15,185 bases of DNA from Actinomycetota bacterium (lineage in GTDB: Bacteria; Actinomycetota; Acidimicrobiia; Acidimicrobiales; Microtrichaceae), in the NCBI GenBank assembly GCA_009700815.1, contig WLLG01000021.1, positions 1-15,185 on the forward strand. Reading direction: 5' to 3'. The notes under the pieces are model-generated. The model had not been told where the DNA came from, searched no databases, and saw nothing but the letters and a program-made list of their open reading frames with translations. Shown piece after piece: positions 1 through 6,132 of this stretch. A program made the position numbers and the translations under genes. Position 1 is the stretch's first letter. The number at the start of each line of letters is the position of its first letter.

Positions 1-1306
1 GGTGGATCACCTCGGGCCATTTGAAGCGACTCAGCCCCTGCTCGGCACACCAGCGGTGACAATCCTCAAGACCAAAAGGCAAGCCGTTTCGAGTGGTGAG
101 CGCTGCGGCGACCCGCTGACCGAGCCGAGCATCCTTCAAGCCCACTACAACTGCCTGCAACACGTCAGGATGAGCAGTGAGAATTGATTCAACTTGCGTG
201 GGACTGATGTTCTCGCCGCCTCGGATGATCATCGACGAAGTTCGTCCAGTTACGGTGATCCATCCGTCGGTGATCTGCGCAAGATCCCCCGTGCAGAACC
301 AGTCATCCGCGGTGATGCTCTGCGCGGTGAGCGTTGCATCGGTGTAGCCCGCAAAGAGTCCATCTCCTCGCAGTTGAAGTTCGCCCGTCTCACTCAGCCG
401 GAGCTGTGTGCCCGGTGTTGCTCGACCATCAGTGGCGTGCATGCACTCGCTTGGGTCTCCCGCCCAAGAGGTGGTGACCGTCGGGGCTTCTGTAGATCCG
501 TAGCTTCGCTTGACCACTGCAGAAAAACGCTGACTGATTTCTTCGCAGAATGCGGGACTCACACCCGTGCCACCTGCCGAGATCAGGCGGAGTGATCTCA
601 CCTTCTCAGAGGTGAACCCCGAGGTTTGGAGCAGACTCAAGAAGAACGTCGGTGGTCCGACCATGAAACTGACTCGCTCGGCTGAGATGAGAGCGAGCGC
701 TCGCTCGGGGTCCCAACGATTCATCAGCACGCTCCTCATGCCTGCTGCTGCTACCAAGGTCACCCCGTTCAAGATTCCCGAGATGTGAGCCATCGGTGCA
801 GGCATGAGCACAACATCTTCTGCCCCGAGGGCGTGGACCTGAGCCATGCTCTGCGCTTTGAAGTAGAGCGAGTCATGAGTATGAATCACGGCTTTTGGGG
901 AACCTGAAGACCCGGAAGTATGCAGAATGAGAGCAATACCGTAGGGAGGTGGAACCACTTCGAGTAACGCTGATTCGGTGCGAATCATGTGCTGTGTTTC
1001 GCTGGCTGTGATGCTGAATGCATCTGGAATCGCTGCCAGCATGACGTCGACCTCTTGAGCGGATGCTCGATGATGTAGCGGGACTGCAGTCGCACCGAGT
1101 TGCCAGCAGGCCCAGAGCAGCAGGGCCGCCTCCGTACTATTGGGGAGCTGCCATGAGACTAGGTCTCCTGGGCGTACCCCAAGTGTGCGGAGCCCTCCAG
1201 CTAGGCGGTGAATGCGAGTGTCGCTCGGGGCGATGTTGCTCAGCGAGGCCGCAGAAGGGGAGTGGTCTACCTGCAGCCAGGTTGGAGCCAGTCCAGCATG
1301 TGTCAT
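1..1306 (-). CDS. Acyl-CoA synthetase (AMP-forming, class I adenylate-forming), C-terminus outside window
   Basis: Activates a carboxylic acid to its CoA thioester with ATP, giving an acyl-AMP intermediate; predicted cytoplasmic. I translated this frame by hand: it is open from ATG 1306 to base 1, giving 435 codons. Visible motifs are the phosphate loop TSGSSGSPK (about residues 130-138), YGSTE (about 268), TGDL (339-342) with the hinge-side GRTSS about 12 residues later, and RGGENISP. The window ends just after RFKWPEVIH, the usual approach to the final A10 motif, so roughly the last 35-50 residues, including the catalytic lysine, lie outside. The ATG overlaps the TGA of the upstream dehydrogenase (ATGA), which implies translational coupling. 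The family is certain, but the substrate cannot be read from sequence; the context suggests a branched or polycyclic acid. It may be slightly shorter than the usual 500-540 residues. Confidence 0.93.
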   Translation of the reverse strand, partial: MTHAGLAPTWLQVDHSPSAASLSNIAPSDTRIHRLAGGLRTLGVRPGDLVSWQLPNSTEAALLLWACWQLGATAVPLHHRASAQEVDVMLAAIPDAFSITASETQHMIRTESALLEVVPPPYGIALILHTSGSSGSPKAVIHTHDSLYFKAQSMAQVHALGAEDVVLMPAPMAHISGILNGVTLVAAAGMRSVLMNRWDPERALALISAERVSFMVGPPTFFLSLLQTSGFTSEKVRSLRLISAGGTGVSPAFCEEISQRFSAVVKRSYGSTEAPTVTTSWAGDPSECMHATDGRATPGTQLRLSETGELQLRGDGLFAGYTDATLTAQSITADDWFCTGDLAQITDGWITVTGRTSSMIIRGGENISPTQVESILTAHPDVLQAVVVGLKDARLGQRVAAALTTRNGLPFGLEDCHRWCAEQGLSRFKWPEVIH

Positions 1307-2526
1307 GTGAAGTTCTGGGGAATCCAGCCGGGTGAGTTTGAGGTGCGACCGCGAGCCACGTTGCTGCCGATGTAATTCAACTGAGCCTCGATGGTGCCTG
1401 CCCCAATGCATAAGCCGCGGATATCTCGATACACGCGCTCCACGGGGTATTCGCGGCTGTATCCGTAGCCCCCGAGCAGTTGGATGGCCTCGTCGCACAC
1501 GTGCTTTGCTGCTCTGTTCGCTGCGGTTTTTGCCATGGCTGTTTCCATTGCAGGGGGCGTCCCGCCAGCTCCCGCTAAGTGAACAGCGCGACGTAGCAGC
1601 AGGCGGGCTCCGTCAAGCTCGATGGCCATCTCGGCCAGCTTCCACTGAAGGCCTTGAAGATCAGCTAATGCCCGTCCGCCAATGACTCGTTCATTCAGGT
1701 AACGCGTGGCGTATTCCAAAGAACCCTGAGCCGCGCCGATACACATGGATGCATTTCCGCAGCGTTCGTGATTGAGATGCGAGAGGAGGAGTTTGAATGC
1801 AGATGTGTCGTCAGGCTTTCCAGCGATCAGAACATCATCTGCTGCAATCTGGACATCCTCGAATGCAATCTCTGCCTCGGTTGCGGCATGCACTCCCATT
1901 GAGTGATGTACCCCCGTGAGTGTCACCCCGGGCCGGTCCATCTCAATGAGTACTGCACCGATACCGCGGGCTCCAGAGCCACCGGGCCAACGACACCAGA
2001 CCAGGATTCCTTGAGCAGCGTGCCCCAGAGTCGAGTAGTTCTTGTAGCCGTTCAGAAGGTAAGTCCCGTTGCCCGTGTCAGTGAGAGAGGTGCGCATGTC
2101 TTGCACTGCTGACCCAGCGTCGGGTTCGGTAATACCGATAGAAAGCAATGCCTCGCCGGAAGCAACCGCAGGAAGCCAACGCTCTTTCATTGCCGGAGGT
2201 CCAAGATGTTCGATACCTCGCGGCGGGCCGTTGAAGGTGAGCTGACACCAGATTGCAGTTGAGACATCTGCTCGAGCAATCTCTTCAAGGACGATTGAAG
2301 CTTCGACGTCCCCGTAGCCAAACCCGCCCCACTCCTCACCGATCGTGACCCGCAAGAGATCCGCCTGGGCCATGGCCTGAGCGGCTGCGAGCGGTGGTTC
2401 GCCAGTCTGATCGCCTTGTGCGGCGCTTGGTTCAACGACACGAATCGCTACGCTGCGAGCCAGCTCTCGAAGAGCGAGTTGGTCCTCGGTCTCTTTATAG
2501 GGATCGTGACCAACCGCTCCGGCCAT
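1303..2526 (-). CDS. Acyl-CoA dehydrogenase, FadE-like, self-sufficient catalytic type
   Basis: FAD-dependent alpha,beta-dehydrogenation of an acyl-CoA. The product is 407 residues, full length for the family. Seen: the flavin/substrate segment GITEPDAGSA (131-140), the LNHER segment with Glu254, and the C-terminal GGYGYSREYPVERVYRD block followed by IGAGTIEAQ. In MCAD the catalytic Glu sits in a YEGT motif; here that position reads GAGT. Glu254 in helix G, as in isovaleryl-CoA dehydrogenase, is therefore the likely base. This protein has both the base and a complete GYGY/R-D region, so it probably works as a homo-oligomer, unlike the pair at 9572-11815. ATG 2526 lies 3 bp after the MaoC_N stop, and the stop overlaps the synthetase start. 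No strong Shine-Dalgarno is visible. Substrate unknown. Confidence 0.93.
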   Translation of the reverse strand: MAGAVGHDPYKETEDQLALRELARSVAIRVVEPSAAQGDQTGEPPLAAAQAMAQADLLRVTIGEEWGGFGYGDVEASIVLEEIARADVSTAIWCQLTFNGPPRGIEHLGPPAMKERWLPAVASGEALLSIGITEPDAGSAVQDMRTSLTDTGNGTYLLNGYKNYSTLGHAAQGILVWCRWPGGSGARGIGAVLIEMDRPGVTLTGVHHSMGVHAATEAEIAFEDVQIAADDVLIAGKPDDTSAFKLLLSHLNHERCGNASMCIGAAQGSLEYATRYLNERVIGGRALADLQGLQWKLAEMAIELDGARLLLRRAVHLAGAGGTPPAMETAMAKTAANRAAKHVCDEAIQLLGGYGYSREYPVERVYRDIRGLCIGAGTIEAQLNYIGSNVARGRTSNSPGWIPQNFT

Positions 2527-2529
2527 GGT

Positions 2530-2979
2530 TTAGGCCGTCTCTTTCTTGCGGCGCACGATCAGGGTGAACCGCTCTGTCACCACAGGGCTGCCCGATTCAT
2601 CACACCAGTTCATCTCTCGCACGTAGAACTCCATGACGGCGGAGCCTGTTTCGCGCTCGTACACATCTGAAATGCTGCCAGTGCCAGTGAGCGTCTCTCC
2701 AACGAGTGGTGAGCGGCTGTACTCAAACTCTTGCTCGCCGTGAAGGATCATGCGCCCCGGCCCACGCAGTTTGTCCATGGGTAATCCGGCCGCCCCACCG
2801 GTCCCGGATGAGCCCCAGTAGCTCATCACGAATGGCCATGTTGGTGGTGTGTTTGCTTCGTCACCGGTGTATCTATCGGGGTCGTCCTTCACCGCCGAAG
2901 CAAAGGCCCGAACGGGGCCCTGTTCGATGCGGATGGTTTGGGTGCCTAGATCAGTCCCGATCAATTCCGTGAGCGCCAC
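2530..2979 (-). CDS. MaoC-like dehydratase, N-terminal (FAS1_DH-like) type, single hot-dog subunit
   Basis: A 149-residue hot-dog protein resembling the MaoC_dehydrat_N/FAS1_DH-like half of (R)-enoyl-CoA hydratases. Seen: the N-terminal IGTDLG and YTGDEANTPPTWPF region, HGEQEFEYSRSPLVGETLTG in the middle, and a strand-rich C-terminus ending VRRKKETA. It lacks the hydratase-2 motif (GDxNPxH), so by family knowledge it should need a partner with catalytic Asp/His; the natural one here is the MaoC protein at 11913-12335. Start is GTG 2979, preceded by AGGGGG at 2984-2989 (4-base spacing). It is the first gene of the minus-strand operon and is fired from the divergent region holding the perfect palindrome at 3010. 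In ChsH2 of steroid degraders this domain is fused to DUF35; here it stands alone. Confidence 0.85.
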   Translation of the reverse strand: MALTELIGTDLGTQTIRIEQGPVRAFASAVKDDPDRYTGDEANTPPTWPFVMSYWGSSGTGGAAGLPMDKLRGPGRMILHGEQEFEYSRSPLVGETLTGTGSISDVYERETGSAVMEFYVREMNWCDESGSPVVTERFTLIVRRKKETA

Positions 2980-3009
2980 GAATCCCCCTAGTCAGTGTGA
3001 AACGCCAAC

Positions 3010-3031
3010 AAACTGACGCTTGCGTCAGTTT
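3010..3031. promoter_or_regulatory. Perfect 10+2+10 palindrome, predicted repressor operator (site 1)
   Basis: Half-site AAACTGACGC is mirrored exactly around a central TT. It lies in the 115-bp gap between the divergent MaoC_N and SDR genes, 31 bp upstream of the first and 64 bp upstream of the second, so it can control both. Its core TGACGC-NN-GCGTCA recurs with at most one mismatch between arms at 8439, 8552 and 11840. Size and symmetry fit a TetR-family dimer; the regulator is not in the window. No convincing -35/-10 pair could be fixed here on either strand. Confidence 0.8.
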
Positions 3032-3080
3032 AGCTCGCCGCAGGTGACTACGATGCGGCCACGGGTGTTCAGGCCCGCCG

Positions 3081-3087
3081 GGAAGGA
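3081..3087 (+). promoter_or_regulatory. Ribosome binding site deciding the SDR start at 3095
   Basis: GGAAGGA sits 7 bases before ATG 3095. The frame is also open upstream to a TTG at 3020, but that TTG lies inside the palindrome, lacks a Shine-Dalgarno, and would add 25 residues ahead of the Rossmann fold. Confidence 0.7.
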
Positions 3088-3094
3088 TTCACGC

Positions 3095-4003
3095 ATGGGG
3101 ATTTTACAGGACCGAGTAGCAGTAGTGACTGGTTCGGGACGAGGGCTGGGGCGCGAGTTCGCGCTTGCCTTGGCGAGCGAAGGTGCTGCAGTAGTCGTCA
3201 ATGACCTTGGGGTCACTCTGCGAGGAGACTCCACCGAGGACGACCCGGCTGGGCAGGTGGTGGCCGAGATAGAAACAGCGGGTGGAAGGGCAGTAGCTGC
3301 GTATGAGTCAGTGGCAGATTTCGAGGCGGCTGGTCGAATTGTGAACACGGCCATCGAGCAGTTTGGGCGGATCGACATCTTGGTCAACAACGCTGGGATC
3401 GTTCGAGATCGAACACTGGTCAAAATGCAAGAAGAGGATTTTGATGCAGTGATTGGAACGCATCTGAAAGGCACGTTCAACCTGACGCGCCATGCTGCTC
3501 CGATCATGAAAGAGGCGGGGTACGGACGCATCTTGAACATCACCTCATCTGCTGGACTGAGGGGCAACTTTGGCCAAACTAACTACGGGGCCGCTAAGGC
3601 GGGGATTATGGGGATGACGTTTGTGTGGGCACTCGAGCTTGCAAAGTCGGGGATCACCGTGAACGCCCTCGCACCCGCCGGTGTTACTCGAATGACTGCG
3701 GACCTTTCCGATGCGGATGCGGTCGCAGAGATGCCGGCGACCTTGGACCCTTCGCTCAATGCTCCACTCATCGCATTTCTTGCTTCTGAGCAGGCGGGAC
3801 ACGTGAACGGACAGATCTTCGGGCGCACCGACTTTAGCTACACGATCTTTCAGCATCCGAAGCAAATAGCTTGGATGCATCGTGACGGAGGCTGGGACGT
3901 ACCCGGCGTAGTGGAGCAGTTCGATACGATGCTGGGACAGCACCTGCAGCCTGTGGGGATGGTGATGCCGAAAGGTCTCAGCCAAGATCAGGCCCGCGAC
4001 TGA
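3095..4003 (+). CDS. Short-chain dehydrogenase, MFE2/HSD17B4-like (3R)-hydroxyacyl-CoA dehydrogenase
   Basis: Predicted NAD-dependent oxidation of a (3R)-hydroxyacyl-CoA or related secondary alcohol. The product is 302 residues. Seen: cofactor motif TGSGRGLG (12-19); VNDLG with Asp37 after beta-2, suggesting NAD rather than NADP; NNAG (98-101) followed by IVRDR; catalytic Ser151, Tyr164 and Lys168 with normal spacing; then SGITVNALAP. The NNAGI-RDR, GNFGQ-NY-AAK and NALAP-RMT blocks resemble the dehydrogenase part of peroxisomal multifunctional enzyme type 2. A C-terminal extension of about 60 residues (DFSYTIFQHP, HRDGGWD) goes beyond a minimal SDR. It leads a three-gene operon with the CMD protein and the DUF35-thiolase, under operator site 1. 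A paralogue with the same motifs lies at 8611. True substrate (acyl-CoA or sterol hydroxyl) unresolved. Confidence 0.88.
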   Translation: MGILQDRVAVVTGSGRGLGREFALALASEGAAVVVNDLGVTLRGDSTEDDPAGQVVAEIETAGGRAVAAYESVADFEAAGRIVNTAIEQFGRIDILVNNAGIVRDRTLVKMQEEDFDAVIGTHLKGTFNLTRHAAPIMKEAGYGRILNITSSAGLRGNFGQTNYGAAKAGIMGMTFVWALELAKSGITVNALAPAGVTRMTADLSDADAVAEMPATLDPSLNAPLIAFLASEQAGHVNGQIFGRTDFSYTIFQHPKQIAWMHRDGGWDVPGVVEQFDTMLGQHLQPVGMVMPKGLSQDQARD

Positions 4004-4032
4004 TGCTGGAAACTCACGTTCAAGATCAAGAT

Positions 4033-4036
4033 GGAG
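4033..4036 (+). promoter_or_regulatory. Ribosome binding site deciding the CMD-protein start at 4043
   Basis: GGAG lies 6 bases before ATG 4043. The alternative in-frame ATG at 4031 has no Shine-Dalgarno at a useful distance and would add only four residues (METV). Confidence 0.5.
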
Positions 4037-4042
4037 ACGGTC

Positions 4043-4411
4043 ATGGCTGGTCAACCCAACGCTCAAGCAGACAACCAGGGCGAGTTTCGAGACGAACTCG
4101 GCTCTATGCAAGAAGCGTTCCCGGCGCTTGCAGAAGGGTTGTCGGGCTATCTCTCGGCTCTGGACGGCTTGCCAGGGATCGATCGCAAGACCCACGAACT
4201 CATTCGCTTGGCTTGCACAGTGATTTTGCGTCATGGGCCAGCGGTTCGCCGGCACGCGATGCTGGCGGCAGAGTTCGGAGCAACCTGGCAAGAAGTACTC
4301 GGCACGATGGTGCTGACCCAACCGAGCTTTGGGCTGGTACCGGCACGAGAAATGTTGCCCTTTGCGCAAGAGGGGTTCGAAGAGGGCCGGCAAGCGATTT
4401 CCGAGGAGTGA
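4043..4411 (+). CDS. Carboxymuconolactone decarboxylase (CMD/AhpD-fold) family protein without the redox CxxC
   Basis: Small helical CMD-fold protein of 122 residues. Seen: GIDRKTHELIRLACTVILRH (45-64), then RRHAMLAAEFGATWQEV (69-85), the usual two-helix CMD core with conserved GAT. In AhpD-like peroxidase partners the second helix carries CxxCxxxH. Here the two cysteine positions are His64 and Ala67, only the final His71 is kept, and the single cysteine (Cys58) lies outside the motif. Alkylhydroperoxidase-type redox chemistry is therefore unlikely. It sits between the SDR and the DUF35-thiolase and ends two bases before the next start (TGA then A, then ATG), so it is probably co-translated. 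CMD proteins of unknown role are found beside acyl-CoA catabolic genes. A hydrolytic, decarboxylating or isomerising role is possible, but I do not assign one. Confidence 0.82.
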   Translation: MAGQPNAQADNQGEFRDELGSMQEAFPALAEGLSGYLSALDGLPGIDRKTHELIRLACTVILRHGPAVRRHAMLAAEFGATWQEVLGTMVLTQPSFGLVPAREMLPFAQEGFEEGRQAISEE

Positions 4412-4412
4412 A

Positions 4413-6116
4413 ATGAGCACGCCTCAGCCCTTCCGGGTACTTCCACGAGTGACTGAAGAGAATCAGCATTTCTGGACCGGGGGAGAGCGTGAAGAGCTGT
4501 GCTTTTTGCAGTGCGCCCCGTGTGGTGAATGGATTCACCCGCCAGCCCCCATCTGCCCAGCATGCCTCAGTACCGAAGTTGCACCTCAGGTGTCATCGGG
4601 TCGGGGAGTTGTCCATGCGTTCACGATCAACCGGCAGCCGTGGTACCCGGATTTGGATCCGCCTTACGTAGTTGCGATTATCGAATTGGCAGATCAGCCA
4701 GGTTTGAGACTGACCACCAATCTGGTTGGAACTGACCCGGAAGATGTTGCGATTGGTCAGGCAGTCAAGGTGTTGTTTGAGAAGTACGGAGATGGCGAGG
4801 ATGCCGTCTGGCTTCCCTTTTTCGAACAAGATCTGACTGCAAATTCGACTGACTCAGCCGCTGTTGCTTTTGTTGCACCGGAACCAAGAACTTGGTCGCA
4901 TATTGGCGAGCGGCAGGCAGTCATTTCTGGCATCGGCCAGTCGCAGGTCGGGCGCAGAATCTACCGGCAGCCTCTGGACCTCACCATTGAGGCGGCCCTC
5001 CGAGCGATTGAAGACGCGGGGCTGGACCGTTCACAAATAGATGGTCTTGCTACCTACCCCGGCAACATGAATGTCCCTCCAGGGTTTTCGGGTGTGGGTA
5101 TAACAGAACTTCAAGACGCACTACGTCTTGAGCTGAATTGGTTTTCCGGTGGCCTTGAACTGCCTGGCCAACTCGGTGCAGTGGCAAACGCTGTGGCCGC
5201 GGTTGCAACCGGACTGTGTTCGCATGTGCTGTGTTTCCGAACTGTCTGGGAGGCCTCGGCTCAAGGCGATCGGAGTCGGTCCTCGGTCACGATGGGCGGT
5301 GGCGGTGGTGGCGGGTATCGAGCCGACAGCTTTATGCAATGGACGCTGCCGTTCGGTGCGCCCTCGGCTGCAAATTGGATTGGCATGATGGCCAATCGTC
5401 ACTTCTGTGAGTTTGGAACAACCAGAGAACAGCTGGCTTGGATTGCGCTGAACTCCAGGCGAAACGCGCAGGTAAATCCCCAAGCGATCTACCGCAGCCC
5501 CATGTCGCTTCAGGATTACCTAGATGTTCGCATGATCTCTGATCCCCTGTGCCTGTATGACTGCGACGTTCCAGCTGATGGGTCCACGGCCTTCATCGTG
5601 TCCCGGAATGATTCCGCAGATGACTTGCGTAAGGCACCCATCAAGATCGAGGCGATGGGAACCGCCCTGCGGGGTCGCCCGAGTTGGGACCAGTTCGATG
5701 ATCTGACCACAATGGCACTGCGTGATGCCTCGGCGATGATGTGGGAACGTACCGATCTGAAGCCCGGAGATGTTGATGTTGCAGAGCTCTATGACGGGTT
5801 CAGCTTTATTGCGTTGTGCTGGCTCGAGGCGCTGGGGTTCTGCGGCAAAGGTGAAGGTGGTCCTTTTGTCGACGGCGGTGAGCGCATCGCTCGTGAAGCA
5901 GCTGGTCGCTCTGGGGGAGTTGCCCTGAATACTCACGGAGGCCAACTTTCTGCTGGCCGCCTGCATGGGTTTGGATTCCTGCATGAGGCTTGCTTGCAGC
6001 TGTGGGGTGAGGCTGGTGAACGTCAGTGCACCCTTCCATCGGGTGGAACTCCGCAAGTTGGTATTGCTGCTGCCGGCGGCGGCCCGCTTGCCGCCTCATT
6101 CTTGCTCACTTCCTAA
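4413..6116 (+). CDS. DUF35 (zinc ribbon + OB-fold) fused to SCP2/Ltp2-type thiolase-like protein; predicted retro-aldolase
   Basis: The 567-residue product has two parts. Residues 1 to about 145 are a DUF35 acyl-CoA-binding module: zinc ribbon Cys34-x2-Cys37 and Cys48-x2-Cys51, then an OB-fold with GRGVVHAFTINRQ and PPYVVAIIEL. From about 168 (AVISGIGQSQ) to the end is a thiolase-like protein of the sterol-carrier/Ltp2 type, with DLTIEAALRAIEDAGLDRSQIDG, DVAELYDGFSF, NTHGGQLSAGRLHG (His508) and QVGIAAAGGG near the C-terminus. The nucleophile region reads SGGLELPG (245-252) without Cys, and the usual CxGGG motif reads AAAGGG (552-557). A normal Claisen thiolase is thus unlikely. By analogy with Ltp2/ChsH2 of steroid side-chain breakdown, it may cleave a 3-hydroxyacyl-CoA with a tertiary alcohol by retro-aldol reaction. 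Start ATG 4413 has GAGGAG 4 bases upstream; an upstream extension of the frame is not supported. A run of seven glycines (295-301) is present. Confidence 0.88.
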   Translation: MSTPQPFRVLPRVTEENQHFWTGGEREELCFLQCAPCGEWIHPPAPICPACLSTEVAPQVSSGRGVVHAFTINRQPWYPDLDPPYVVAIIELADQPGLRLTTNLVGTDPEDVAIGQAVKVLFEKYGDGEDAVWLPFFEQDLTANSTDSAAVAFVAPEPRTWSHIGERQAVISGIGQSQVGRRIYRQPLDLTIEAALRAIEDAGLDRSQIDGLATYPGNMNVPPGFSGVGITELQDALRLELNWFSGGLELPGQLGAVANAVAAVATGLCSHVLCFRTVWEASAQGDRSRSSVTMGGGGGGGYRADSFMQWTLPFGAPSAANWIGMMANRHFCEFGTTREQLAWIALNSRRNAQVNPQAIYRSPMSLQDYLDVRMISDPLCLYDCDVPADGSTAFIVSRNDSADDLRKAPIKIEAMGTALRGRPSWDQFDDLTTMALRDASAMMWERTDLKPGDVDVAELYDGFSFIALCWLEALGFCGKGEGGPFVDGGERIAREAAGRSGGVALNTHGGQLSAGRLHGFGFLHEACLQLWGEAGERQCTLPSGGTPQVGIAAAGGGPLAASFLLTS

Positions 6117-6132
6117 CCAACAGGCGGGGCAG

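Noticed and set aside
194..595. Plus-strand open frame of 133 codons at the left end
   Set aside because: Antisense to the acyl-CoA synthetase, whose frame is continuous and carries ordered adenylation motifs.
2070..2085. GTGTCAGTG inside the dehydrogenase gene as another operator copy
   Set aside because: Only one half-site is present, with no symmetric partner, and it is inside coding sequence.
3020..3094. N-terminal extension of the first SDR from TTG 3020
   Set aside because: The TTG is the centre of the palindrome, lacks a Shine-Dalgarno, and the added residues precede the normal SDR start; ATG 3095 has a good site.
3025..3567. Minus-strand open frame of 180 codons opposite the first SDR
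   Set aside because: Serine- and proline-rich translation typical of the antisense of an SDR; the sense frame has all catalytic residues.
4329..4412. Upstream extension of the DUF35-thiolase frame
   Set aside because: It overlaps the CMD gene, whereas ATG 4413 is preceded by GAGGAG and gives a normal DUF35 N-terminus.
3545..4420. Long minus-strand open frame (291 codons) opposite the SDR and CMD genes
   Set aside because: It is antisense to two convincing genes with intact motifs, has no recognisable domain, no Shine-Dalgarno, and starts within the neighbouring gene; it is a shadow frame.
5520..6056. Minus-strand open frame of 178 codons opposite the thiolase-like domain
   Set aside because: Antisense to a well-supported gene and without domain features.
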